DNA from: Chlamydiales bacterium | GTDB lineage: Bacteria > Chlamydiota > Chlamydiia > Chlamydiales > JAAKFR01 | DNA length: 64,000 bases | Assembly: GCA_024233495.1 (NCBI GenBank) | Contig: JACKPM010000004.1 | Span: forward strand, 1 to 64,000 | Direction: 5' to 3' | Shown here: in pieces, positions 9,112 through 18,876 of the stretch | How the letters are laid out: each line of letters starts with the position of its first letter | Numbering within the stretch: the stretch's first letter is position 1 | The notes under the pieces: generated by a model | What the model was told of the DNA's origin: nothing | Seen by the model: the letters and a program-made list of their open reading frames with translations, nothing else | Databases searched by the model: none | Position numbers and translations under genes: made by a program

Positions 9112-9558
9112 ATGAAACGTAAGAAAGAAACGACAACGACGCTGACCCGCAAGGAAGATCTCAAAAAAGAGTGGTACTTGCTAGATGCGAAAGGAAAAAC
9201 TTTAGGACGCTTTGCTGCAGAGGTTGCTAAGATCCTCCGTGGAAAACACAAGACCAACTTCACTCCAAACGTCGACACAGGTGACGGAGTCGTAGTTGTA
9301 AATGCTGATCAAATTGTAGTTTCAGGCAACAAAGAGGCTCAAAAGATTTACCGTTACTATACGGGACACATCGGCGGATTGAGAGAGATTCCTTTCAGAA
9401 CAATGCAAGCGCGTAAGCCAGATTACATTATTATGCGTGCTGTTCAAGGCATGATGCCGAAGTCCAGACTGGGGAAGCAGCAGCTCCGTAAACTAAGAAT
9501 TTTCAAAGGTGAAGAGCACGATCTCGCCTCACAAAAACCAATAGCAGTAGAAGTGTAA
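9112..9558 (+). CDS. rplM: 50S ribosomal protein L13
   Basis: Large-subunit ribosomal protein that binds 23S rRNA early in assembly. Diagnostic stretches are WYLLDAKGKTLGRFAAEVAK, LRGKHKTNFTPNVDTGD, YYTGHIGGLREIPFR and AVQGMMPKSRLGKQQLRKLR. The length (148 residues) is normal, and the N-terminus has a short Lys/Thr-rich extension. The start ATG at 9112 is preceded by GAGGAAAACG. Its stop is followed directly by the rpsI start, the usual L13-S9 operon. Confidence 0.98.
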   Translation: MKRKKETTTTLTRKEDLKKEWYLLDAKGKTLGRFAAEVAKILRGKHKTNFTPNVDTGDGVVVVNADQIVVSGNKEAQKIYRYYTGHIGGLREIPFRTMQARKPDYIIMRAVQGMMPKSRLGKQQLRKLRIFKGEEHDLASQKPIAVEV

Positions 9559-9957
9559 ATGACAAATAAAATTGAAGAAGTAGTTGCAACAGGGCGTCGC
9601 AAGCGTTCAGTTTCAAGTGTAAGACTAAGACCAGGGACAGGAAAAGTAGATGTTAACGGTAAAGAGTTTGAACGCTACTTCCCACTTCAAGTGCAAAGAA
9701 AAACAATTCTAGGCCCTCTATCTAATCTTGAAAAAGAGAAAGACTACGACTTGATCGTTCGTGTGAATGGTGGTGGCGTAGAAGGACAAGTAATCGCAAC
9801 CCGCCTAGGGATTGCACGTGCGCTCGTTAAAGGAAATGAGCTTCTCAAGCATGACATGAAAAAAGAGGGCTTCCTTACTCGTGACCCACGCCGTAAAGAG
9901 CGTAAAAAATACGGTCGCAAGAAAGCCCGTAAGAGCTTCCAGTTCTCCAAGCGTTAA
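9559..9957 (+). CDS. rpsI: 30S ribosomal protein S9
   Basis: Small-subunit protein whose C-terminal tail reaches the P-site tRNA. It is recognised by ATGRRKRSVSSVRLRPGTGK, VNGGGVEGQVIATRLGIARAL and the basic tail LTRDPRRKERKKYGRKKARK ending FQFSKR. Its length of 132 residues is normal. It starts immediately after the rplM stop codon with no gap, and is followed 41 bp later by a strong intrinsic terminator, so rplM-rpsI form a closed transcription unit. Confidence 0.98.
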   Translation: MTNKIEEVVATGRRKRSVSSVRLRPGTGKVDVNGKEFERYFPLQVQRKTILGPLSNLEKEKDYDLIVRVNGGGVEGQVIATRLGIARALVKGNELLKHDMKKEGFLTRDPRRKERKKYGRKKARKSFQFSKR

Positions 9958-9998
9958 GTATTTGGATTTCCCCCTCCTCCTTATCCTTGGAGTAACTC

Positions 9999-10034
9999 GT
10001 CCTGTCTGGTTTTACCAGACAGGACTTTTTCTTT
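9999..10034 (+). terminator. Intrinsic terminator of rplM-rpsI
   Basis: A perfect 12-bp inverted repeat (9999-10010 pairing with 10014-10025, arm GTCCTGTCTGGT) closes on a three-base TTT loop and is followed by TTTTTCTTTT. This is a textbook Rho-independent terminator 41 bp after the rpsI stop. Confidence 0.92.
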
Positions 10035-10067
10035 TGGGCCCTATTCGCACTTACGCGCTTCACTTAG

Positions 10068-10339
10068 ATGCAACAGAACTCTCTGGCTGCAGACCCCAGA
10101 GAATATTTGTCTGAGGTTTATTCGTGCCTACAGACTTTTCTCTAATCCAAAAAAACTTCTAGACACAGATGAAACAATTTCTAGTGACGCAGTAGACTTA
10201 CACGGTTATTCGTATGAGCTTGCTAAGCAGATACAAACGTACCGGATGGCGAGTGAAACTAAGATGGTATCGTCAAATTTTCTCCTTTGTGAGGCGAGAG
10301 ATTTTCTAGGCAAAATGCGCAATCGAAAGCGAAGGGAGT
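10068..10339 (+). pseudogene. Possible frameshifted gene remnant running into a palindromic repeat
   Basis: This lies in the ~490-bp stretch between rpsI and the giant gene, which holds no intact gene. From the ATG at 10068 a frame reads MQQNSLAADPREYLSEVYSC and stops at 10143. A frame shifted by one base continues from 10144 as NPKKLLDTDETISSDAVDLH and then GYSYELAKQIQTYRMASE. It then runs into the mobile repeat at 10262 and stops at 10337-10339. Joined, the two pieces read like an ordinary helical acidic protein, and a run of seven A lies just after the junction. This suggests a gene that lost its frame and then its 3' end to the insertion. No ribosome-binding site is visible before 10068 and I recognise no family, so chance open frames remain possible. 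Confidence 0.35.
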
Positions 10340-10426
10340 AGCCAAAGCGCTACTTCCGAGGTTGCGAAGGCGCATTTTGGCAGAAAAGATCCGGCTGACA
10401 AAGGAGAAAATTTGACGACACCATCT
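10262..10426. mobile_element. Palindromic MITE-like repeat, copy 1
   Basis: A 165-bp near-palindrome. Its outer arms (about 28 bases, core TCAAATTTTCTCCTTTGT) are inverted copies of each other, and homology continues inward through a second pair of blocks around AAAATGCGC. The left tip has drifted (AGATGGTATCG against AGATGGTGTCG in the right arm read in reverse). The whole unit is present in reverse orientation at 52723-52886 and in degraded form at 51080-51219. It encodes nothing convincing. Such non-coding repeats with terminal inverted repeats are usually moved by a transposase supplied elsewhere; no such transposase with matching ends is in this window. Confidence 0.85.
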
Positions 10427-10447
10427 AGTATCATGGCTTTGCAAGCA

Positions 10448-13400
10448 TTATTTTTTGAGCAAATCATAGATTTCTTTGAAAGCTAGATGCAGGTGCGGCC
10501 AATAACTTGCTAGCTCCTTGAGAAGAAGGCTGCAAACCTCTTTTTCTTGCGCACCCAGTTCTTTCAAAAAGAGGCGCTCTTCCGAGGTAAGTTTCGGGTT
10601 GGCAGCGAGGAGCTTGTGGAGGATGCAAATGGGAATATTGGCAGGGTTTCTTTGGGGGTTAAGATCAAAAGGCAACCCCTCTACAACACCAAGAGAGTTA
10701 AGCAGTGTTCCTTTTTTCCCTTTCTTTTTTAAGTATTCACGCGCGATGTGCGCATCATGTAGGTCTAAAAATACAATTTGATATGGGGGTTTTGCAGTAA
10801 TAAAGATAAAGTAGGGGCGTTTGCGCAGACGCCCTTCTGCGATGCCGCGCTCTGAGATGAGATTGAGGTTTGGACTCGCATGGCACCGCAGATTAAAGAG
10901 TGTTAAGAAGGGTTTGCCTTTGCACACTTTCTCACAATTGCCATCCCAGCTTTGTGGGGCAATAGGTGTAAAAATACAGCCGCGCATCTCGCCATCAAGC
11001 TGGCGTGCTGAAGCTGAGGTTGACTCACTTTCCGTCACCTTTACTTCGACTACTTCTTTTACGCTTTCAGAAGTGCTAATCCTGTTATCGAGATCGTGCA
11101 ACCTTACTTGCTCAGGTAAAAGCTCCTCTTGTTTTCGAGCAAATGTACAGAAGTTTTTTTCAATCGATTGGAAGTCTACTGACCTAAATTCCGGACGTTT
11201 TTTTAGCGGCTCTACCATTTGGCGTAAGAGCACTTTTACGAATTCTTCTCTTGGAATAGATAGGATTGTGGCATCAAGCGTATTGAGTGGGGATTGAAAA
11301 GTAGTTTCCATCACGATCCCTTCGATTGCAGCAAAACGCTCCTTTTTAGTAAGGGGCTTTGGTGATAATCCAAGCCATGCGATTGGGCTAAAACTTTGTT
11401 CGGGCGCATGTAGCATTTTTTCACACGCCTCCATGATAAGATCCTTCAAATAGAGACGAAGCGTTTGAACAAAGCTAGCTGATTTATGCTGTGCCTCATT
11501 TTGGATGAGATGGGCTAGGATCGCAGGAAAATCCCTTCCAATGATTGATTGTTCTTCAGCTAGAAAAGCAAAAATCATCCCCTGTCCACGTCCGAGGTTT
11601 CTAAAACGGCCAACAGCTTGTGCAACTGGTGTGAAGCGGCACTCTTGGTCGAGAGTGACAATACCCCAAGCTTGTGGAGACATCTCTTTTACATCGGTAC
11701 CAACACTTTTCCACTTAGGAATGAAAATAAAGATCTGATTGTCAGGGATACTTGCATACTCTTTTTCCAGAACTTTTCCTTCAGCATAGACGTACTCACG
11801 CCCCTCTTGGTCAAAGAGAAGAACAGCTTGATACGTGTGCTGTGCTTCCAAAATCGCTTGCCCTATCTCTTCCATTGAGAGGGAGCTGAAAAGACCCGCT
11901 GCATCCACTATCACGCTTGAAAAAGGGTGCGAGCTGATAAGAGAGCGCAACTGCTCATCAACCTTATCTGGTTTAAGAAGGGTGCATATCTCACCTTGTT
12001 TTGAAAGAGCAAGAAGGTTGTGGACAACTGCTGAGGGATTTGCAATTACCTCTACTGAAGGAGGAAGCTGAGTCGGGTCAATTGTCCCCGACATCGATAG
12101 CATCTTTTTCCTATGGTGCCGTACAAGCTCAAAACTCGTTGCGCTGATTTTGTGCTTCGATACGTAGAGCTGGGGCAAAAGTTGCACCACGATAAAATGA
12201 AATTTTATCAAAGATTGCATCTCAATCTGTTCACACAAAAGCTCGGGACGCATCGCCACTAGATCTCGCAAACAAGGCAGCCCAAATCTTTTAGCCCATT
12301 CAGCACGAGGACAAGAGGCTAACTCACTCTCAGTAAGGGAATCTAAATCCTTTTGAATATCGAGTTGGAATTGTTCTATGCGTCGGGGTTGAAGAGGTTG
12401 TAACAGATGGGCTTGCAATGTAAAGGCTATGAGATCATTCGCTGAGCTGAACTCACTTTTTGCCATGAGTGCGCCATCTCGAAGAGGGCGGGCAGCTATC
12501 TCTTGATCTTCTACACGATACCGGTCATGCAGGCGAGCAAAGAGTGTGCGTTTAAAGTGAATAGTGAGAAATTCGCGCACAAGTGCGTAGCGGAAGAGCT
12601 GTGCTTCATCAAGCTTAGAGTAAAGAGCTTTTGCTTCATCCGAAGTTTCACCACACAAATGGGCCACAATCTGTTGATGTTCTTGATCTTCGAAGAAATA
12701 ACGGCAGAAGCATCTTGCTAAATTGGGAAGAAGCTCACTTTCATAGCTTTCAATTGTTGGGAGTCGTTGCCCTTCTACCTTGTTGAAAGAGAAGGGGAAG
12801 CGCCATTTTGCATTAATACTGGGGTCTTGCAGAAGTATTTCATAGAAAACAGAGACTCCTTCTATGCGCGCTTTTTCGAGCTGTATAGGACGCCCAACAG
12901 AGTAATCATTGCAACGCTCATTTTCGAGACAGACTGTTGATTCATCAACAGCATTTGTCATAAGATCTTGCAAAATTATGCGAATTTTCAGCATTTCATC
13001 GATCAATGCTTGATTCTCTCGACCATTTCCTAGTTTGTCATACAAAAGCTCGCGATATTTGAGGGAGAAAAGAGCGTGTAGCGTCTCCACAGAGAGGAGC
13101 AATACTTTGTTTTGTCTTTGAGCCAGTTCTAGCCTTGCAACTATGCGTTGTAGATAGGGGAGGGTATTTGCTTGTTCTCGATCGAATTCGATTGTGATCA
13201 CTTGTGTTTCAAAGGCAGTACCAAGGCGGTGACGTAGATTTTCTCTCATCTCTTGGAGGAGAGAGGCGGGGGTTGTGATCACAGCGATTTGTTTCTCTAC
13301 TAAACTCTTGATATAGAGCCAAAGAGGAATGATTACAGAGGATTTCCCAATACCCGTGGGCCCTTCCCATTCAATATGAGGTGAGCTAGCTCTTTCCATT

Positions 13401-16400
13401 GCATGGAGCGCATCGATTTGTTGGGGGCGAAGGCGGATTCTTGCAAAGTATTCAAATGTAAGAAGGAAAAAGTTGTTCTCTGGGTTATAGGCTCGTTCAT
13501 GTGTCAACTCCTCAATAAAAGTGGAGTCATTTTGGATTTCTAAGAGGTGCATAAGCCTCTCAATGTGCAGCTGCTCAGTCTTGTAGAAAAGGTGAAGGCA
13601 CACGATTTGATAGAGCTTGGAGAGTTGTTCAGCATCTAATGTGGGGTTGGCTCGTAAGATGCGTTCACTATCCTTTGAAGTAAAGGCAATAATAAGCTCT
13701 TCAATGGTGAGCTTTGTGTGCATTCCTCCATATGCTTCAAGGTAGACATCCTCCGTATAGTGCCGCGCAAGCGCTTCTGCTTCCTGTCTGGCACTCTCTG
13801 CCAACTCTGAGGATTGCTCCTTCCTTCTTTTTAGGAGTTGATAACTGTTTTGTCGCTTCTCTGTATTCAGAGCAAATTTAGGGAGCATCTGTTTTAGTTG
13901 GGTCACGCCTGTGATGAGTCGTTCGCACTCAAGAGTTTCAGCATGGTTTTGGGGGCGTGGAAGCATGCGCGCTAAGCCATTTAACGCCTCTCTTTCTTTA
14001 TTTGGATTATAATCTACAACAGCCTCATGTGTTCTTAGAAGTGACAATAACTCATCACTCTTTGGCCACTGCGGTTTTGTTTGAAACTCAAGGCTTTGAG
14101 GAGGAAGCGTGCGTGCTAGCATTGCTGTAGGACCTCTTCCTAACTCTCTAGATAAGAAGGGGATTTTGCCTCCTTCAAGGTTTTTAAGGAATGTATCGCA
14201 AGGCTCATACCGCGTTGTATGGGGGAGCTGGATAAAATGCGTAAAGAAACTCTCTTCACTCTTCAAGAAAGCTTCTAGTGGGGGGAAAGTTTCCCGCTTA
14301 GAAGAAGAGGAGAGGCAGAAAAGCTTTTCGTGGCAAGCAAGGCATTCGGCATCGATAGAGTAGCGGCTCCAGAGCAAAAATTTGTTTAACTCAATATAAA
14401 GGGGATCGCTCAAAGGGTAGTGTCTGAGAATTTTGTAGTAGTAGAGGAAGTTGAGATAAAAATTCTTCCCTGGATTGAAAAAGTCTACAACGAGGTGAGG
14501 AGTCTCTATTGCTTTTACTTGCTCTTGATAGTGCTTTGTAACCAGAGCTCTATCTACAGAAGGGACTCCTCTTGTATGTGTATGGTCAGGAGGGGTTCGC
14601 GCTGTATCAACAGGCGTAAGTAAGGGGAGGCGGCCCTCGATTTGGGCTAAACGTACCTTCCCGCTACTGAAGAAAAATATGTTCTCTTCTTCACTTGGAG
14701 TGAGTTTTAGGATTTGCAGCTCTTCTGTTCTAGATAAACGGTAGTGCCACGAGTGATTGAGAAGGGGAAGGTAGCCTAGAAAATAACAACGCAAAAGGCG
14801 GAGCTTTTCGTTTTTTGAAAGACCTCCTCCTAGCCGACTTTTTATGAGAAGAGAGCGGATATATAGAGCGTACTCTGCTGGGATGGAAGGAGATATTGAT
14901 AGCTCTTCAAAAAGCATACACGCTTCCGGTGTCCACATCTCATCATCTTCTTGCATATTAGTAAGGATGCGTTCGACTAACTTAAAGTCGCGCACAATAA
15001 ATGCAGAGTAAAAAAGGTAAACCTGCTTGAAGGAATCGGCAGGGATAACTACTTCTTTCCACTCATTTAGCCGGTATGCGTACAATTCAGGTTTATCATT
15101 TTCTATTTCGATGCTTTGAGGATATATTGTCGAAAAAGAGCGCTCCCTAAATGTTCTATGGCGTAAGAGGAATAGGCTTTTGCCTGCGCTATTTTGTAAA
15201 AATAGAGCGTGAGGAAAACGGCGCTTTTCCGCATCCATAATAAAGTAGCCTGGGTACTCCAGGCACATCCATCCTTGATCGTACACGAAGTGGAGATTGA
15301 GGCGGGGGAATTCAAAGGCTTTTAGCTGCCCGCTTTCATCTTTCCATGTGAGATAGTCGATAGCATTTGGGGCAATATTAAGAAAGGGTGGCCACACATT
15401 TTTAAGTTTCTTCCAGTCAGTGAAAAGCGTCCATGAGGAGTTAGGCTTGCGCACCACGCCCTTCTCAATTATTGCGATAGTTTCCCCACTCTTGTGGTGC
15501 ACGGCAATTGCAAAATCTTTTCCTTTTGACCAGAACGAGCATTCTGACAGAAGGTATTGAAATGGCGCTGTCTCTTCAGAGAAGGAGAGATTGACATTTC
15601 TAAACCATCCCTCTTGCACTTTTGGGAAGCGTTGGTAGAGCTTGAGTTCTCCATTCTCCTCTTCCATTGCATAATCCCTTCCCTTAAATCTGAATTCGTA
15701 GCCGGATTGTGACACGCGCTTTGCGCGGAGATTGCTTTTCGCGGGACACTTCTTGCTGAGCACAAAGTGCATAGGTAGGTGGTTCTCTGGCCAGGGTGCT
15801 TCCCCTTTTCGCAGCTTTTGAAGAGTGAAAAACCCGTGTCGATGGTCTTCTTCGATAACTCTACTAGGATTGGGGTGCTCCCTGAGTCTGTCATAAAAAA
15901 GGGCAAGAATAGATAGTAAATCGACATCCTTCGTGAGGTAAGGTGCCATGGCAATCATATGGTAGCAAACTCTTGGGTCTGTCGAATCTTTCAGTCGTTC
16001 AATTGAATCTTTTAAAAGAGTATATCTTGGTGTGCATCCACGGTAGGTATGTCCATGTGCTAGCGTATAAAGAAGGAAAAGGTGTATTTCAAGCTCACCT
16101 TTACTCAAGGTGGAGTCCAATGCACGGGTATAAAAGTCTAGATAGAGCCGCTCTTCTTGTGCAGTATTAAAAGTATGCACAATGTATTTGAGGAAGAGCA
16201 CCTGGAAAAATGGGCGTGAGAGTTTTTCAAGATGGCGATGGAAGTAGTCGAGAGTAAGGGCTAAGTGCTCAGGTGAAGAGATGCCAAGGGCAACAAGCTC
16301 TTGAATGTCGAGCGCTGAGAGAGAAAACTCTCCAACCCACCCCTGTTGAAGGAGGAGCTGACGATTCTCTGTCTGGTGGGTGCGTTGCTTCTTAGAAAGT

Positions 16401-18832
16401 TGAAATAAAAGCTTCCTTTCTTCTGCAGAAAGAGGTGCAAGGGCATTTTCAGGAGCAGAAATTTCTTTATGGCATCTCTTTAGCTTAGCAACCGAAATCT
16501 CAATTTCTGGAATAGCATTTCCCGCATCAACTTCACAAAAATTGACAATATCTGAAGAGTATTTCCAGTCTGCAGAGAGCTGCGTAAGGGCAACTAGCGT
16601 CCAAAATGAGTGGCGTAAAGATTTAAACCCAGCAAGATAGCGGTGTGGAGATGAGGTAAGGGGATGCGTCTGCTCTTGCCACATCTGGATGACCGCTTTG
16701 TATGGAAGGCATCCCCTATAGTAATGAGCAAACTCAATTCGGTTAGCAAGGAAGGTGCGGTAACAGTAGCCAAGCTCTGGGTGGTCATAAAGCTCCTCTT
16801 CAGAGGTGAATTTCTCCTCAAGAAGAAGACCTGCCACTTCAAATTGACACTCAAAATTACTTTGTGGCAGCGCTTCCAGCGCTGCAAGGCTCTGTTCTAA
16901 AATCCTTTGATCATCGCTATTTGTAAAGGTAAGCTTGGGCAAGAAGTGCTTTTGTGCCTCAGCTAAATATCTTGTGTAATAGGGAACAAGGGTTTCAAGG
17001 CCACTTGATTTGTGGGCAATCATCAATTGAATGGCGACGATTTTGTAACAAAGGGCAATACTTGGTGGAGAGAGGGCTGCTCTTTCATCATGAGATTGCT
17101 CCTGAAGAATCGCCCCCATCGCCTCTTCCAAGATGTAGAGCATCTCATCAGAGGCAAACTTTTTCCATACTTTATGTTGAGGAGAAGGAAGCGCACGCAC
17201 CCATTCAAAAATTTCGTATCTTTGCTTCCCTATTATTGGGGTAGAGAGTGCTTCCATGATTTGTGATTTTTGAATTTGCATGAGTAAGAATGCCGCATCA
17301 GTTGCGGCATCAGCAGGGAAAATATTCTTTATTGAAAAGTCATGGAGTTGAGGAGCTTCTGAGCATAGACGGATCAGCTCCTCGTAGGCGAGCTGTAAAT
17401 CATTTTTGCCCAGAATTAGGCGTGAAATACCAACAAGCCTTTGTAGATGAGGTGAGCGATTCTCAGTCATGAGATGACGAAATTGAGCGATGCACTCTTG
17501 AGGGTCTTCTGAGGGGAAAGAAGCGAGAGTCTTCACTTCTTTTAGCTGAGGAGAGTAGTCATGGCAGGAGAAAGTAACAGGAGTATTCGCTGATACCTTT
17601 CCCCTTTGCAGGCATTTAGAAAACTTGCGCACTACGTTCTCTCGTATCTGTAAAAGGGAGTCAAGTTTTGCATCAAAAGCTAAAAATACCTCAAGTGCCT
17701 CTTCAAAGAGGTGGGGTTTAATGTGTATTTTGTGTTTTAAAATGTAGCGGAACTGCTTCTCAAGTGTTTCTTTGAGGCAGTATAGGTTCAGTGTGGAGAG
17801 ATCCGAGAAAGTCACGAGGTTTCGTACCAAGATAATAGCGCTTGTGAGTTTAAAATTGACTGCGCTTTCTTTAGGCAGTGTGTCTGTCATAAGTGTAAGG
17901 TAGGTTTTTACAACGCATGTGGAGCCGCGTTGTGCCTGGCGCGCCTCTTTTAGACTCTTTTTAAGCTGTGCTTTTGCAGGCCAGGAGGGAACAAGAATTT
18001 CATAAAACTGTGCAGCTGTTGTGAATCCCTCAAAAGGAAGGATAAGTGCAAGCATTAAGTCAAAAAAGTCGCTGCTCTCTAGCTGCTGGAGGGAGGTGGA
18101 CTGAAGATCCATACGGGATCCAAACTGCTGTTTTAAATTACCAGGATGCATGATAAAGGAGTGATAGCATAAACCTTTCCCTCGGTTTAAGAGATAACCG
18201 TTCACAGTATCGTCTTTAAGCTCCAGCACAATAGGAATTAAGTGAGCGCTTCCACCATCTTGCTGTATCCCTGCAGGAATGATTACACTTCCTTTCTCTT
18301 TCAAAATAAGAAGGATGCTCTCTTTGAGCTGCTTTCGAGCTAAGAGTGCTTTTTCTTTGCTAAGCGGCTCACTTTGCATGTAAGTAATAGCCTCTTCAAA
18401 CCAGACAGCAACCTTATAACTATCTTTCAGTTGATCGAGAAATAAGCCTTTCTCTCCCATTGTCTCAAGTGCATGGATGATGTGAGCAATCTGAGAAGAT
18501 GTTGTGTAGTAGAGGCCCTTTGTTGTCGCCTCAAGAAAATCTTGCAAAAAGAGGGCAAAGCTCGCTTCAGCTTCTCGAGGGGTCTTGGCAAGCACTAAAG
18601 GAGGCTCTTTAGAGGGCTGAAAAGGGGGGAGTCCTTCACTTTCTTCCATCGGGTGGAGTGCTGTTTTGACAGGGGGCGCCTTTTTTACACGAGCAGCGAG
18701 ATGAGCAACAGAACTCCCACCCTCCGGAGGGCTAGAGGCAGGGCGCATCGCCGAAGCACCCCTCTTTTCTTGAGTCAGAGGAGGAACATCAAAAAATACA
18801 TCACGATCGCCTGGAGGCTTAGGGCTGGCCAT
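10448..18832 (-). CDS. Giant protein (2794 aa) with SF2 helicase/translocase-type ATPase core
   Basis: A single uninterrupted frame of 2794 codons. Residues 1-~80 are Pro/Ser-rich and probably disordered. Residues ~80-1780 are mostly helical with no motif I recognise. The ATPase core follows: Walker A GPTGIGKSS (~1825) after HAMERASSPHIEWE; a Walker B-like ALIDEM (~1942); a motif III-like MLSMSGTIDP (~2246); a motif V-like VGTDVKEMSP (~2379); and motif VI AQAVGRFRNLGRGQG (~2411). This order is that of superfamily 2 helicases and translocases. A separate C-terminal domain of ~180 residues follows. The architecture recalls the very large DUF3638-type ATPases known from some Chlamydiae and fungi, a resemblance I cannot verify. 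It is the last gene of the leftward run, 44 bp after typA. No clear ribosome-binding site precedes ATG 18832. Function unknown. Confidence 0.88.
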   Translation of the reverse strand: MASPKPPGDRDVFFDVPPLTQEKRGASAMRPASSPPEGGSSVAHLAARVKKAPPVKTALHPMEESEGLPPFQPSKEPPLVLAKTPREAEASFALFLQDFLEATTKGLYYTTSSQIAHIIHALETMGEKGLFLDQLKDSYKVAVWFEEAITYMQSEPLSKEKALLARKQLKESILLILKEKGSVIIPAGIQQDGGSAHLIPIVLELKDDTVNGYLLNRGKGLCYHSFIMHPGNLKQQFGSRMDLQSTSLQQLESSDFFDLMLALILPFEGFTTAAQFYEILVPSWPAKAQLKKSLKEARQAQRGSTCVVKTYLTLMTDTLPKESAVNFKLTSAIILVRNLVTFSDLSTLNLYCLKETLEKQFRYILKHKIHIKPHLFEEALEVFLAFDAKLDSLLQIRENVVRKFSKCLQRGKVSANTPVTFSCHDYSPQLKEVKTLASFPSEDPQECIAQFRHLMTENRSPHLQRLVGISRLILGKNDLQLAYEELIRLCSEAPQLHDFSIKNIFPADAATDAAFLLMQIQKSQIMEALSTPIIGKQRYEIFEWVRALPSPQHKVWKKFASDEMLYILEEAMGAILQEQSHDERAALSPPSIALCYKIVAIQLMIAHKSSGLETLVPYYTRYLAEAQKHFLPKLTFTNSDDQRILEQSLAALEALPQSNFECQFEVAGLLLEEKFTSEEELYDHPELGYCYRTFLANRIEFAHYYRGCLPYKAVIQMWQEQTHPLTSSPHRYLAGFKSLRHSFWTLVALTQLSADWKYSSDIVNFCEVDAGNAIPEIEISVAKLKRCHKEISAPENALAPLSAEERKLLFQLSKKQRTHQTENRQLLLQQGWVGEFSLSALDIQELVALGISSPEHLALTLDYFHRHLEKLSRPFFQVLFLKYIVHTFNTAQEERLYLDFYTRALDSTLSKGELEIHLFLLYTLAHGHTYRGCTPRYTLLKDSIERLKDSTDPRVCYHMIAMAPYLTKDVDLLSILALFYDRLREHPNPSRVIEEDHRHGFFTLQKLRKGEAPWPENHLPMHFVLSKKCPAKSNLRAKRVSQSGYEFRFKGRDYAMEEENGELKLYQRFPKVQEGWFRNVNLSFSEETAPFQYLLSECSFWSKGKDFAIAVHHKSGETIAIIEKGVVRKPNSSWTLFTDWKKLKNVWPPFLNIAPNAIDYLTWKDESGQLKAFEFPRLNLHFVYDQGWMCLEYPGYFIMDAEKRRFPHALFLQNSAGKSLFLLRHRTFRERSFSTIYPQSIEIENDKPELYAYRLNEWKEVVIPADSFKQVYLFYSAFIVRDFKLVERILTNMQEDDEMWTPEACMLFEELSISPSIPAEYALYIRSLLIKSRLGGGLSKNEKLRLLRCYFLGYLPLLNHSWHYRLSRTEELQILKLTPSEEENIFFFSSGKVRLAQIEGRLPLLTPVDTARTPPDHTHTRGVPSVDRALVTKHYQEQVKAIETPHLVVDFFNPGKNFYLNFLYYYKILRHYPLSDPLYIELNKFLLWSRYSIDAECLACHEKLFCLSSSSKRETFPPLEAFLKSEESFFTHFIQLPHTTRYEPCDTFLKNLEGGKIPFLSRELGRGPTAMLARTLPPQSLEFQTKPQWPKSDELLSLLRTHEAVVDYNPNKEREALNGLARMLPRPQNHAETLECERLITGVTQLKQMLPKFALNTEKRQNSYQLLKRRKEQSSELAESARQEAEALARHYTEDVYLEAYGGMHTKLTIEELIIAFTSKDSERILRANPTLDAEQLSKLYQIVCLHLFYKTEQLHIERLMHLLEIQNDSTFIEELTHERAYNPENNFFLLTFEYFARIRLRPQQIDALHAMERASSPHIEWEGPTGIGKSSVIIPLWLYIKSLVEKQIAVITTPASLLQEMRENLRHRLGTAFETQVITIEFDREQANTLPYLQRIVARLELAQRQNKVLLLSVETLHALFSLKYRELLYDKLGNGRENQALIDEMLKIRIILQDLMTNAVDESTVCLENERCNDYSVGRPIQLEKARIEGVSVFYEILLQDPSINAKWRFPFSFNKVEGQRLPTIESYESELLPNLARCFCRYFFEDQEHQQIVAHLCGETSDEAKALYSKLDEAQLFRYALVREFLTIHFKRTLFARLHDRYRVEDQEIAARPLRDGALMAKSEFSSANDLIAFTLQAHLLQPLQPRRIEQFQLDIQKDLDSLTESELASCPRAEWAKRFGLPCLRDLVAMRPELLCEQIEMQSLIKFHFIVVQLLPQLYVSKHKISATSFELVRHHRKKMLSMSGTIDPTQLPPSVEVIANPSAVVHNLLALSKQGEICTLLKPDKVDEQLRSLISSHPFSSVIVDAAGLFSSLSMEEIGQAILEAQHTYQAVLLFDQEGREYVYAEGKVLEKEYASIPDNQIFIFIPKWKSVGTDVKEMSPQAWGIVTLDQECRFTPVAQAVGRFRNLGRGQGMIFAFLAEEQSIIGRDFPAILAHLIQNEAQHKSASFVQTLRLYLKDLIMEACEKMLHAPEQSFSPIAWLGLSPKPLTKKERFAAIEGIVMETTFQSPLNTLDATILSIPREEFVKVLLRQMVEPLKKRPEFRSVDFQSIEKNFCTFARKQEELLPEQVRLHDLDNRISTSESVKEVVEVKVTESESTSASARQLDGEMRGCIFTPIAPQSWDGNCEKVCKGKPFLTLFNLRCHASPNLNLISERGIAEGRLRKRPYFIFITAKPPYQIVFLDLHDAHIAREYLKKKGKKGTLLNSLGVVEGLPFDLNPQRNPANIPICILHKLLAANPKLTSEERLFLKELGAQEKEVCSLLLKELASYWPHLHLAFKEIYDLLKK

Positions 18833-18876
18833 GATTATAACTTTAACATGTGAATATTAAGGCCTTATGAAAAAGA

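Noticed and set aside
9875..10063. Small minus-strand frame across the rpsI terminator
   Set aside because: It spans the 3' end of rpsI and the terminator hairpin and has no start signal.
10259..10444. Open frame inside mobile repeat copy 1
   Set aside because: It is confined to the palindromic repeat, is not preserved in the other copies and has no ribosome-binding site.
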